Below are positions 25,104 through 33,896 of a stretch of 64,000 nucleotides of DNA, piece by piece. Made by a program: the position numbers and the translations under genes. Within the stretch, counting starts at the first letter, position 1; each line of letters starts with the position of its first letter. The notes under the pieces are model-generated. The model saw only the letters and a list, made by a program, of their open reading frames with translations. It was not told the origin of the DNA and did not search any database. The DNA comes from UBA2965 sp036526135 (GTDB taxonomy: Bacteria > Pseudomonadota > Gammaproteobacteria > Pseudomonadales > Azotimanducaceae), in assembly GCA_036526135.1 (NCBI GenBank), contig DATCZA010000010.1, positions 56,310-120,309 on the forward strand, written 5' to 3'.

Positions 25104-25811
25104 TCAGCCGCCGGTCAGCTTGGCCGCCAGTGCGCGGTCGCGGATATCTTCGCCTCTGACGAGGAACACCACGACCTCGCTGATGTTCTTGGCATGATCG
25201 CCGATCCGTTCCAGAGCCCTGGCGGCCCAGAGAACGTGGAGGGTCTGTTCTATGCCCTCCGGGTTATTGGCCATTTCCTTCATCTGTACCGCTCGGTCCC
25301 GGACGATGGCGTCATAGGCGTCATCGATCTCTGCGTCGTACCGGATCAAGCCGATTGCCTTGTCGACGTCCAGTCGGGCAAACGCATCCAGCGTTGCTGA
25401 AACCTGGGCCATCACCAACGCGACGAGCTTTCGGATGTCCGTGTACTGATCCCGCGGATAGGTCAGACGTGATATCGCGATGGCCATCTTGGCGATCCGT
25501 TTCGCCTCGTCGCCAATACGTTCGAGATCGGTGCTGGCTTTCATCACGCTGACGAGGGTGCGCAGGTCTGATGCAGCAGGTTGGCGGCGGGCGATTATCT
25601 GCACGCAGAGCTCGTCCAGATCGACTTCCAGCTGGTTGATGCTGCGATCGCCGGTCTTGATCGTCTCGGCGAGTTCCAGGTCGTGATTGGTCAAGGCTTT
25701 GCAGGCGTTCTTCAGCTGCTGTTCGACCTTGCCTCCCATCTCCATGAGACGGTTGCGTGCCTGGTCGAGTTCGTGATCGAACTGTTCGGATATGTGAGGA
25801 TGGGGGGTCAT
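25104..25811 (-). CDS. phoU: Phosphate signaling protein PhoU
   Basis: A 235-residue all-helical protein with two PhoU repeats (about 15-110 and 115-215), each with the metal-binding E/D-x-x-x-D pattern, for example DLERIGDEAKRIAK and ALERIGDHAKNISE. PhoU links the Pst transporter to PhoR and turns off the Pho regulon when phosphate is plentiful. It is the last gene of the phoB-phoR-pstSCAB-phoU operon, 34 bases after pstB, and is convergent with the SDR gene. Confidence 0.97.
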   Translation of the reverse strand: MTPHPHISEQFDHELDQARNRLMEMGGKVEQQLKNACKALTNHDLELAETIKTGDRSINQLEVDLDELCVQIIARRQPAASDLRTLVSVMKASTDLERIGDEAKRIAKMAIAISRLTYPRDQYTDIRKLVALVMAQVSATLDAFARLDVDKAIGLIRYDAEIDDAYDAIVRDRAVQMKEMANNPEGIEQTLHVLWAARALERIGDHAKNISEVVVFLVRGEDIRDRALAAKLTGG

Positions 25812-25845
25812 TTCGTATTCCTGTCGCGTCCTTTCGCGTTTCTGT

Positions 25846-26634
25846 CTAGCCGTAGCGCCCCGTTATGTAGTCTTCGGTCTGGCGCTCTTTGGGATTTGTG
25901 AAAAGAGTGTCCGTCTTGCCGAATTCGATCAGTTCCCCCAGGTAAAGAAACGCGGTGTAGTCGGATACCCTGGCTGCCTGCTGCATGTTGTGAGTTACGA
26001 TTACTATAGTGTACTCGGTTTTCAGTTGATGTATCAGTTCCTCAATTTTGAGCGTTGAAATGGGATCCAGGGCGGAGGCAGGTTCGTCGAGGAGCAACAC
26101 CGACGGCTTGATGGCAATGGCGCGTGCTATGACGAGTCGTTGCTGCTGCCCGCCGGACAGGCTGAGCGCAGACTCTTTCAAACGATCCTTCGCCTCGTCC
26201 CACAACGCGGCGCTTCGCAGGGCCCATTCGACGCGCTCGTCCATTTCGGTTTTCGGCAGCGTGTCCTGAAGCCGCAGGCCGTAGGCGACGTTCTCGTAGA
26301 TGGTTTTCGGAAACGGGTTCGGACGCTGGAAGACCATGCCGACCAGCCTTCTTAGCTGGGCAACATCGACTTCCTTGGAATTGATGTCGGTGCCGTCGAG
26401 CAGGATCCTGCCGGTGGTTTCCACGCCGTCGATCAGATCGTTCATCCGGTTGAAGCAACGCAGCAGCGTGGACTTGCCGCAACCCGAGGGGCCGATGAAA
26501 GCCGTTGCCTGCTTGCGCGGAATCTCGAGGGAGATTTCGTGCAATGCTTTCTGCCCGCTGTAGAAAAGGGAAAGACGGTCCACCAGCAGGCTCGTGCCGT
26601 TCGATCCTGACGCGTTCTGTTTCGTGTCGGTCAT
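25846..26634 (-). CDS. pstB: Phosphate ABC transporter ATP-binding protein PstB
   Basis: A 262-residue ABC ATPase. The Walker A GPSGCGKST is at about 48-56, the signature LSGGQQQR and Walker B VLLLDEPASALD follow, and the switch His is in IVIVTHNMQQA. The C-terminal TDTLFTNPKERQTEDYITGRYG is diagnostic of PstB. It drives phosphate import through PstC/PstA and forms part of the phosphate-sensing complex with PhoR and PhoU. It lies 81 bases after pstA in the operon. Confidence 0.97.
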   Translation of the reverse strand: MTDTKQNASGSNGTSLLVDRLSLFYSGQKALHEISLEIPRKQATAFIGPSGCGKSTLLRCFNRMNDLIDGVETTGRILLDGTDINSKEVDVAQLRRLVGMVFQRPNPFPKTIYENVAYGLRLQDTLPKTEMDERVEWALRSAALWDEAKDRLKESALSLSGGQQQRLVIARAIAIKPSVLLLDEPASALDPISTLKIEELIHQLKTEYTIVIVTHNMQQAARVSDYTAFLYLGELIEFGKTDTLFTNPKERQTEDYITGRYG

Positions 26635-26715
26635 CTCTAGGGGTTCATCCGTAAAGGAGGCGGTGATCAGCGCGCTCGCGCTGCTTAGAAGAGGCTCGTT
26701 CTTTTCGTTTGACGG

Positions 26716-28410
26716 TCATTCCACCCCCCGGTACCGGTCTTCCAGACGGCTGCGCAGCATGATGGCGGCGAGGTTCAGAATGATGATGATCAGCACCAGC
26801 AGCAGAGCGGTCGCGTAGACCAGCGGGCGGGCGGCTTCCACGTTGGGGCTCTGGAAACCAACGTCGTAGATGTGGAAGCCGAGGTGCATGAACTTTCGCT
26901 CCAGATGCAGGTAGGGAAAGTTCCCGTCAAGCGGCAGCGTGGGCGCCAGCTTCACGACCCCGACGAGCATCAACGGAGCAACTTCGCCGGCGGCTCGTGC
27001 CACCGCCAGGATGACGCCGGTCAGGATCGACGGGCTCGCCATGGGCAGCACGACCTTGAACAGCGTCTCGGCTTTGGTAGCGCCCAGGGCCAGGCTGCCT
27101 TCACGGATGGCGCGCGGGATTCTGGTCAACCCCTCCTCGGTGGATACGACGACCACCGGTACGGTCAGCAGGGCGAGCGTGAGCGAAGCCCACATCAGGC
27201 CCGGTGTTCCGAAGGTGGGCGCCGGGAGCGCTTCGGGAAAGAACAGCTGGTCGAGGTTGCCGCCGAGAAAGTAGACGAAGAATCCCAGGCCGAACACGCC
27301 GTAAACGATCGAAGGCACCCCGGCAAGGTTGTTGACGGCAATCCGGATGAGCCGGACGAATGCGCCCTGCCGGGCGTACTCTCTGAGGTAGACGGCCGCG
27401 ATGACGCCGAAAGGCGTGACCAGGACGGACATGAGCAGCACCATCAGAACGGTACCGAAAATGGCGGGAAAGATGCCGCCCTCGGTGTTGGCTTCGCGAG
27501 GCTGCTCAGATAGAAAGAGGCTGAAGCTTTCCAGGTAGTGCCAAAGTTTGTCCAGCGCAGACATCTGGTTCGGCCGCCAGGCGCGGACGATCTCGGCCAG
27601 CCTCATCTCGATGACCTGTCCGGTTGCCAGCTCAACCCGGACGTAATCGCGCTGGAGTTCCCGGTAGAGCGAACGTAGTTCCTGCTCTGCGCTCTCGTAA
27701 CGCTTCTCTAAATCAAGATCGCGCTCGTCGAGTTCCTGCATGGCGGTGGCCGCTTGGTCGACGTCCAGGCCGCCCAGCTCGATACTCCGGCGTTCCAGGC
27801 GAACCTTCTCCATGCCGAAATTGATCTCGTTGAGCACGCCCCGCTCGATGTCCTCGATGGATGCGCGCAGACCAGCGGCGCGCTCCATCAGGTTGCCGAA
27901 CGTGTCCCAGAGCAGCGCCGGATCCGAGACGGTCTCCTGTGGGCCGCCGACGGCTCTCAGATATCCGTATGCGTTTCCCCACTCCATGCGCTCGAAGACG
28001 GTGGCGTCATCCGGAAAGCTGACGGCGTCGATCTTGTGGGTGAAGATCCAGGTGAAGTCCGGAGGGTCGTATCGACGGTTGCCGGTCTTCACGAGGAGCC
28101 GCTCTACCTCGTCGAGACCTTCGGGGACGGCTCGTCCGGATCCGCCCACGGACTCTACGAACTGCTGAACGGACAGGGTTTCGGAGTCCGCGATCTCCCC
28201 CAGTGCCACCGCCGTGCGGTCGCCGTCGTCCCGATAGGTCATCAGCTGAATGTCGGCGGGCCAGAAGTGCGAGAAGCCCCGTGCCGCCAGGAGTATCAGT
28301 ATGCCGACGATGGCAATGATGCTGATACCAACCGCTGCGGCATTCGCCCAGATCCATAGCTCGCCTGAACGGAACCAGGCGCGAAGGCTGTCGCGGTCCG
28401 AGTGAATCAT
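26716..28410 (-). CDS. pstA: Phosphate ABC transporter permease PstA (long form)
   Basis: A 564-residue permease, almost twice the E. coli length (296). After the first membrane segment (about 20-45) comes a periplasmic insert of around 250 residues with a coiled-coil-like part (ERRSIELGG to YRELQRDYVR), then the usual five-segment core with the EAA loop EGSLALGATKAETLFKVVLPMASPSI. This long form with an insert is seen in other Gammaproteobacteria. The frame extends upstream to 28947, but ATG 28410 gives the membrane anchor and lies two bases after the pstC stop. Confidence 0.93.
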   Translation of the reverse strand: MIHSDRDSLRAWFRSGELWIWANAAAVGISIIAIVGILILLAARGFSHFWPADIQLMTYRDDGDRTAVALGEIADSETLSVQQFVESVGGSGRAVPEGLDEVERLLVKTGNRRYDPPDFTWIFTHKIDAVSFPDDATVFERMEWGNAYGYLRAVGGPQETVSDPALLWDTFGNLMERAAGLRASIEDIERGVLNEINFGMEKVRLERRSIELGGLDVDQAATAMQELDERDLDLEKRYESAEQELRSLYRELQRDYVRVELATGQVIEMRLAEIVRAWRPNQMSALDKLWHYLESFSLFLSEQPREANTEGGIFPAIFGTVLMVLLMSVLVTPFGVIAAVYLREYARQGAFVRLIRIAVNNLAGVPSIVYGVFGLGFFVYFLGGNLDQLFFPEALPAPTFGTPGLMWASLTLALLTVPVVVVSTEEGLTRIPRAIREGSLALGATKAETLFKVVLPMASPSILTGVILAVARAAGEVAPLMLVGVVKLAPTLPLDGNFPYLHLERKFMHLGFHIYDVGFQSPNVEAARPLVYATALLLVLIIIILNLAAIMLRSRLEDRYRGVE

Positions 28411-28412
28411 CG

Positions 28413-30599
28413 TCACAGGTTCCCGTAGCGTGATCGCAGACGCTGACGGACGACCTCGGCAGCCGTGTTGAACACGAAGGTGATCATGAACAGGACCAGC
28501 GCGGTTAGGAAGAGGATCCGATAGTGAGTGCTGCCGACCTCCGATTCCGGCAGCTCCACGGCGATGTTTGCTGCAAAAGTCCGCATACCTTCGAAGAGGT
28601 TCATGTCCATAACCGGCGTGTTTCCGGTGGCCATGAGAACGATCATGGTTTCGCCGACGGCGCGGCCGAGCCCGATCATCACCGCGGAGAAAATCCCCGG
28701 ACTCGCAGTGAGAATGACCACGCGGACCAGGGTCTGCCATGGGGTGGCTCCCAGAGCGAGTGATCCGTTGATCAGGTGGGTGGGCACACCGTAAATGGCA
28801 TCTTCGGTAATCGAGAAAATCGTGGGTATCACGGCGAGTCCCATCGCCAGGCCGACGACCAGGGCATTGCGCTGGTCGTAGGCGAGGCCCAGCTCGTTCA
28901 GAAACCAGCCTCTGGTGTTGCCGCCGAAAAAGACGCTCTCGATCCACGGGCCGAGGCCAAAGCCCGCGACCACGGTGAGGATGATCGTTGGCAGGATGAA
29001 AATTCCGTACCAGCCATCAAACCGTCCGGTCACCTTCTCTGGCAGACGGCCCCAGAGGACGGCTGTCAGCAGGATCCCCACCGGCAGCGCCAGGATGCTG
29101 CCGATGACGCCGGCGAGGTTGGCCTCGATGAGTGGCGCAAGCCATAGGCCGGCCAGAAATCCGAGGATCACGGTGGGTAACGCGGCCATGATCTCTACGC
29201 CGGGTTTGACGATACGGCGCATGGCAGGTGCCATGAAGTATGCGGTGTAGATCGCCCCCATGATGGCGATCGGCACGGCGAACACCATGGCGTAAAAGGC
29301 CGCCTTCAGCGTCCCGAAAAGCAGCGGCGTCAGGGAGAACTTCGCCTCGAAGTCATTGTCGGCCGATGATGATTGCCAGCTGTAAACGGGTTCCGGATAT
29401 CCCTCGTACCAGATCTTCGACCACAGCGCGCTCCAGGAGATCTCCGGGTGTTCGTTGTGAATCCGGTAGGTCGTGACGTCGCCGCTTTCGTCACCGGTGA
29501 GCAGCATATTCGCACGGGGCGCGATGGAGGCGACGGAGAAGCGGTTCGAGTCGAGCCGACGATCCGCCAGCACGCGAGATGAGGTTGTGTAAAGGAGGTG
29601 GAAGCGCCCCTCGGCGTCCACCGCTCCGAAGCCTTTGCGGCGCTGCTCGGCTATCAGCCTCGTGATCGCGCGGTCGAGTTTGAAGGTTCGAGCGCGCTCC
29701 AGGGTGTAACCGAACTCGCCGGGAACCATGAACCACTGGGTCACCTGGCCCTTGTCGTTCCCCGCCAGGAGAGAATAGCGTCCGAGCAGGGGTTCGAGCG
29801 CATTCAGCGACGAGCCTTCGGCGACCAGCTTGCCCACGAAGATCTGCCGCGGCGAGGTTGGGCGTTGGAGATCGAGCACGGCGACCGATCCGTCATCGGC
29901 GACCAGATAAACCCACGCGCCGCGCGGCCCGATGATGACGCGTTCGTAGACCCGCTCGAGGGAGAGGTTGGCCCGTCGGGGCTCGTAGAGCTCGAAACCC
30001 GCCTCCGCGTCCCGAAAGTGCTGAATCTGAAGGTTCGTTCCGGTCACGGCGACCACGAGAACTTCGAAGTCGGCGAAGTGGACGTCGAAATCTGCGCCGG
30101 GGTCGACGTCGATCCAGGTATCCGGAAATACCGCGTTGAGCTCGGGCCGGATCTGCCTCACGTCATTGTCGAACGTCACCGGATGTCTGGATTCGTAGAT
30201 GACGATACCGCTCTGCGGGCTCTGCACGGCGTACATGGAGGAGTGGGGCAGGACCCTTTTCACCCGTTCCACGGAACTGGCCAGGGTGACCCGGTCGACG
30301 ATGCTGCCATCGTTGAGCGAAAAGAAGATCGCCTGTCCCGACGAGTCGATGCGCAGACCGATCTCGCCCGTCTCGTTGGCCTCGAGCAGTAGCGGCGTGC
30401 CGACGGGGAGAGACAGCCGCTGTCCAGGCTCGATCTCCGCGCCTGCCATGATCGGGATGGCCACCCACAACAGGTAAAAAAAGATCAGCGCAATGGCGCC
30501 GATGACCGCCGCGCCGCCAAGGGCCACCACGTATCTCGTGACGGCATTGGTCAGACGCCTGCGGGTAGGCAGGTGCGACAGATCGGCGTTCAAGGCCAT
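28413..30599 (-). CDS. pstC: Phosphate ABC transporter permease PstC (long form)
   Basis: A 728-residue permease against 319 in E. coli. One membrane segment at about 30-52 is followed by a periplasmic region of roughly 370 residues with a repeated beta-strand pattern (GLRIDSSGQAIFFSLNDGSI, YVVADDGSVAVLDL-type stretches) that looks like a beta-propeller. The permease core with the EAA loop NGSLALGATPWQTLVRVVI is in the last 300 residues. ATG 30599 is 30 bases after pstS. It transports phosphate across the inner membrane with PstA; the role of the propeller is unknown. Confidence 0.93.
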   Translation of the reverse strand: MALNADLSHLPTRRRLTNAVTRYVVALGGAAVIGAIALIFFYLLWVAIPIMAGAEIEPGQRLSLPVGTPLLLEANETGEIGLRIDSSGQAIFFSLNDGSIVDRVTLASSVERVKRVLPHSSMYAVQSPQSGIVIYESRHPVTFDNDVRQIRPELNAVFPDTWIDVDPGADFDVHFADFEVLVVAVTGTNLQIQHFRDAEAGFELYEPRRANLSLERVYERVIIGPRGAWVYLVADDGSVAVLDLQRPTSPRQIFVGKLVAEGSSLNALEPLLGRYSLLAGNDKGQVTQWFMVPGEFGYTLERARTFKLDRAITRLIAEQRRKGFGAVDAEGRFHLLYTTSSRVLADRRLDSNRFSVASIAPRANMLLTGDESGDVTTYRIHNEHPEISWSALWSKIWYEGYPEPVYSWQSSSADNDFEAKFSLTPLLFGTLKAAFYAMVFAVPIAIMGAIYTAYFMAPAMRRIVKPGVEIMAALPTVILGFLAGLWLAPLIEANLAGVIGSILALPVGILLTAVLWGRLPEKVTGRFDGWYGIFILPTIILTVVAGFGLGPWIESVFFGGNTRGWFLNELGLAYDQRNALVVGLAMGLAVIPTIFSITEDAIYGVPTHLINGSLALGATPWQTLVRVVILTASPGIFSAVMIGLGRAVGETMIVLMATGNTPVMDMNLFEGMRTFAANIAVELPESEVGSTHYRILFLTALVLFMITFVFNTAAEVVRQRLRSRYGNL

Positions 30600-30629
30600 T
30601 GCGGGTTCTTCGATTCGCTCGGTGGGCGC

Positions 30630-31592
30630 TTATTGAAGTTTTCTGAGCTCGCGGCTGACGACGCTCGCCGAGACCGGAATATAGCCGTCTTTGGCAACGA
30701 TTTCCTGACCCGATTTCGACAGCACCATCTTGAGGAATTCGAGCTCGAGCGGAGCCAAAGACGTGCCGGGCTTCTTGTTCACGTACACATACAGGTAACG
30801 TGACAGCGGATAGGTCCCGCTGATGGCGTTTTCCGCAGTCGCGGCGACGTGCTCGGCTCCCTCACCCTCGCTGAGGGCCAGCGCTTTGACGCCTGAGGTG
30901 ATGTAGCCGATCCCGGAATAGCCGATGCCGTTCAGCGACGACGCCACGGCCTGGACGACAGACGCGGATCCTGGCTGCTCGTTGACCGTGTTCTTGAAGT
31001 CTCCCGAGCACAGCGCGACTTGTTTGAAGTAGCCGTAGGTGCCGGACACCGAATTGCGGCCATACAGCTGCAGGGGCCGGTCAACCCAGTTCCGGCTCAA
31101 GCCGAGGTCGCCCCACCGGCCGATGTCCTGAGGTCCACCACATCGGCGCGTGGCGGAGAAAACGGCGTCTACCTCGCTGATGGTCATGGTCTCGATGGGA
31201 TTGTCCTTGTGGACGTAGACGGCCAGCGCGTCAATGGCGACCCGGATGGCCATTGGCTTGTAACCAAAGCGGGATTCGAACGACTCGATCTCCTTGTCCT
31301 TCATGAGCCGGCTCATCGGCCCGAAGTTGGAGGTGCCTTCGGTCAGGGCGGGAGGAGCGGTAGACGACCCGGCTGCCTGTACCTGGATGTTGACGTTGGG
31401 GTACTCGCGTTTGAAGGATTCCGTCCAAAGGGTCATCAGGTTTGCGAGGGTGTCCGAGCCGGTGCTCGACAGGTTGCCCGAGACGCCACCTACCCGCTGG
31501 TATTCCGGCAGGTTCGGATCGAGATGTTCGCTCGCGATGGCCCAGTTGCAGAGCACCAGGGCGACCAGAGCCGAGATCAGTAGCTTTCTCAT
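30630..31592 (-). CDS. pstS: Phosphate-binding periplasmic protein PstS
   Basis: A 320-residue periplasmic protein. A signal peptide is clear (MRKLLISALVALVLCNWAIA, cleaved near 20). The phosphate-site motifs include the S-S-T-G-S-D-type NLSSTGSDTLANL, the AAGSSTAPPAL segment, and R-N-S-V-S-G-T-Y-G-Y-F-K near 175. It belongs to the PstS branch of the LysR-like/PBP fold. The start ATG overlaps the phoR stop (ATGA), an unusual coupling of the most abundant Pst component to the kinase. No separate promoter is possible in an intergenic space here. Confidence 0.95.
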   Translation of the reverse strand: MRKLLISALVALVLCNWAIASEHLDPNLPEYQRVGGVSGNLSSTGSDTLANLMTLWTESFKREYPNVNIQVQAAGSSTAPPALTEGTSNFGPMSRLMKDKEIESFESRFGYKPMAIRVAIDALAVYVHKDNPIETMTISEVDAVFSATRRCGGPQDIGRWGDLGLSRNWVDRPLQLYGRNSVSGTYGYFKQVALCSGDFKNTVNEQPGSASVVQAVASSLNGIGYSGIGYITSGVKALALSEGEGAEHVAATAENAISGTYPLSRYLYVYVNKKPGTSLAPLELEFLKMVLSKSGQEIVAKDGYIPVSASVVSRELRKLQ

Positions 31593-32917
31593 GATTTCTC
31601 CAAGGAGGATGATCCGGATTGATTGGAAACGAGCGGGTCGGCCAATCGAGTGGCGGGAAAGTCGCAGTAGAACGTGCTTCCTTCGCCGAGTTCGCTCTTT
31701 ACCTGCAGCTCGCTGCCGTGGCGTTTGAGGACGTGCTTGACGATGGCTAGCCCCAAGCCGGTGCCGCCGCGCACACTTGATCGGGCGAGATCGACCCGAT
31801 AGAAACGCTCGGTGAGCCGGGACAGGTGCTCTGGAGGAATGCCGAGCCCGTGATCGTTGACCGAGAACCTCGCGGCGGGTCCGATGTTCTCCCAGGTGAC
31901 CTGGATGTCGCCGCCTTCGGGGCTGTAGCGAACGGCGTTGTTTAGGAGGTTCGCGCAGGCACTGTGCAGCTCGCTTTCGATGCCCAGGACGCGCAGGTCG
32001 CAGTCCAGCCGGACGGAAATCCGGTGATGCCCATCGCTCAGTGCTCGCGCGTCGATCGCAATCCCTTCGATGATGAGGCCCATGTCCACGGCGTGAAGCT
32101 CGTCGTCCGACGGGGACGGGCTAGCCTCCAGCCGGGTGAGCAGCAGAAGATCGTTGACCAGGGCCTGCATGCGTTTCGTCGGGGAGCCGAGCTTGCCGAT
32201 CAGCTCCCGGGTGGTTGATTCGTCCAACTGCTCGCCGGCCAGCGTCTCGAGGTAGCCGACGATCACCGTCAGCGGTGTTCGCAACTCGTGGGAAACGTTC
32301 GCGATGAAGTCCTGGCGCATGCTCAGCAGCCGGTTGAGCTGCGAGACGTCTCTGACCAGCACTAGGGAGCGCGCGTCCACCAGCGATATCCGGCGAGCCT
32401 CCAAACGGCGCTCGCCGGCGAACGGAGACGCGAACTCCACGATATCGTCGGCAAGCTTGCCGGTGATGAGGGCTACGAAGTCGGGTTGCCGCACGAGGGC
32501 GGAGAGGTTTGAGCCGCGGTCGCGTCGGTGCAGCTGCAGGATGTCCCTGGCGGCGTCGTTGAACATCTCGATGTCGCCGGATCGGTCGATCACGACCACG
32601 GCGTCCGGCAGGGCATCGGCGATGGTGCGAATGGCTCTCAGCTGGCGCAAGGCGGCTCGATGACGACCCCGCTCCCGTCGAATCGTCCGAAAGACCCGGG
32701 AGACTCTCGACTCCCATGACTCGATTCGGTTCTCGGGGCGTCGCAGGGGCCGCTCGGCCCATCGAAAGAAGGCAAGGCGCTCGCGGCGGTGGACCGCGGC
32801 ATGAATCCCGAGCGCGATCAGGAAGGCCCAGCCGAAGTTCCCGAACGCCCATCCGCCGAGGGCGGCCAGGACGAAAAGCGTGGTTCCGAGGATCCATTCC
32901 TGGCGGGAGATTTTCAT
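31589..32917 (-). CDS. phoR: Phosphate regulon sensor kinase PhoR
   Basis: A 442-residue histidine kinase. Two closely spaced membrane segments lie at about 8-42 with almost no periplasmic loop, as in E. coli PhoR. A PAS domain spans about 95-190, the phospho-accepting His210 is in ANVSHELRTPLTV, and the ATPase has N (LLNNAVRYS), G1 (NDHGLGIP) and G2 (GTGLGLAIVKH) boxes. PhoR phosphorylates PhoB when phosphate is low and is held off by Pst/PhoU. ATG 32917 (MKISRQEW) was chosen over an upstream in-frame start because it lies 7 bases after phoB. Confidence 0.96.
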   Translation of the reverse strand: MKISRQEWILGTTLFVLAALGGWAFGNFGWAFLIALGIHAAVHRRERLAFFRWAERPLRRPENRIESWESRVSRVFRTIRRERGRHRAALRQLRAIRTIADALPDAVVVIDRSGDIEMFNDAARDILQLHRRDRGSNLSALVRQPDFVALITGKLADDIVEFASPFAGERRLEARRISLVDARSLVLVRDVSQLNRLLSMRQDFIANVSHELRTPLTVIVGYLETLAGEQLDESTTRELIGKLGSPTKRMQALVNDLLLLTRLEASPSPSDDELHAVDMGLIIEGIAIDARALSDGHHRISVRLDCDLRVLGIESELHSACANLLNNAVRYSPEGGDIQVTWENIGPAARFSVNDHGLGIPPEHLSRLTERFYRVDLARSSVRGGTGLGLAIVKHVLKRHGSELQVKSELGEGSTFYCDFPATRLADPLVSNQSGSSSLEKS

Positions 32918-32924
32918 GGGTTGG

Positions 32925-33614
32925 TCACGAACCCGGCGAGAAACGATAGCCCACACCGCGAACGGTCTGGATCAGTCGGTTCAGGCCATACGGCTTGAGT
33001 ACCTTGCGCAGCCTGAGCACGTGCACGTCCACGGTTCGTTCCTCCACGTACACGCTCCGCCCCCACACCCTGTCGAGCAACTGGGAGCGATCGAAGGCTC
33101 GATCCGGGTTGCTGAGCAAAAGCTCCAGCAGCCGGAACTCGGTGGGGCCGATTTTCACCGGTTGTCCCTTGATGATCAGCTGATGGGCGTTCAGATCCAG
33201 CTGAATGCCGTCCGTGTCGATGATTCCATCCTGCGGAGAGCCTGATCGTCTAAGGAGGGCTTTAACCCGGGCGACGAGCTCTTTCGGCGAGAACGGCTTG
33301 GTAACGTAGTCGTCGACGCCGGAGTCGAAGCTTTTGAGCTTGTCGGTTTCCTCGCCTCGTGCGGTGAGCATGATGATGGGAAGATGTCCGGTAACCTCGT
33401 CGTTGCGAACGCGCCTAGCGAGGTCGACCCCGCTCATGCCGGGCAGCATCCAGTCAACGATGATCAGCCCGGGCAGAACACCATCGAGCCGGGCCATCGC
33501 GTCCTCCGCCGACTCGGTGTCCCAGACCTGAAAGCCGGAGCGCGTGAGGGCGAATCGAAGCATGTCCCGGATTTCAGGTTCGTCCTCGACCAGCAAAATG
33601 GTATTGGTGCTCAT
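32925..33614 (-). CDS. phoB: Phosphate regulon response regulator PhoB
   Basis: A 229-residue OmpR/PhoB-type regulator, the E. coli length. Receiver acids are Glu10 and Asp11, the phosphorylated Asp54 is in IIVDWMLPG, and Lys is in VTKPFSPKELVAR. The winged-helix domain follows, with SQLLDRVWGRSVYVEERTVDVH, the recognition-helix region, and RGVGYRF. It activates Pho-box promoters. It is the first gene of the phoBR-pst operon and has a candidate Pho box about 67 bases upstream, so it probably activates itself. Confidence 0.97.
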   Translation of the reverse strand: MSTNTILLVEDEPEIRDMLRFALTRSGFQVWDTESAEDAMARLDGVLPGLIIVDWMLPGMSGVDLARRVRNDEVTGHLPIIMLTARGEETDKLKSFDSGVDDYVTKPFSPKELVARVKALLRRSGSPQDGIIDTDGIQLDLNAHQLIIKGQPVKIGPTEFRLLELLLSNPDRAFDRSQLLDRVWGRSVYVEERTVDVHVLRLRKVLKPYGLNRLIQTVRGVGYRFSPGS

Positions 33615-33664
33615 CGCTCTCGCGTCTTCGCGGTCCCCGGCTGTTCCTGATGCCGTCAGGCGCC

Positions 33665-33698
33665 ATTAGATCGGCGAATTGTGACAAAAAGATGAACC
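33665..33698 (-). promoter_or_regulatory. Candidate Pho box and -10 of the phoB operon
   Basis: On the minus strand GGTTCATCTTTTTGTCAC (33698 down to 33681) fits the CTGTCAT-N4-CTGTCAY layout at about 10 of 14 positions. Ten bases further comes TCTAAT (33670-33665), five of six matches to the -10 consensus. In E. coli Pho promoters the box takes the place of the -35 and the -10 lies 10-11 bases after it. The phoB ATG is 50 bases beyond. Confidence 0.6.
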
Positions 33699-33796
33699 CA
33701 GCGTCGCCTTTTGGGAATCGTGGCGCAAAAGCGGCCGAATGACGCGGGATCGGGACGGTGCTCGTTGTCATTCGTGACCGGCGCTGCGCCGTCACA

Positions 33797-33831
33797 TTGT
33801 CATCAACCCGTAACACTGCGGGTGCTAATCT
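33797..33831 (+). promoter_or_regulatory. Candidate Pho box and extended -10 of the porin gene
   Basis: TTGTCATCAACCCGTAAC at 33797-33814 matches CTGTCAT-N4-CTGTMAY at 12 of 14 positions. Eleven bases later a TGCTAATCT stretch gives an extended -10 (TAATCT at 33826-33831). The porin ATG is 65 bases downstream, and a GAGG ribosome site is at 33884-33887. The match in sequence and spacing suggests PhoB control of the porin. Confidence 0.65.
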
Positions 33832-33896
33832 TCGGTTCGCCGCTGCCAGACGGCATCCGATAACGGCAGATTGTTAACCTACGATGAGGTTGTCCC

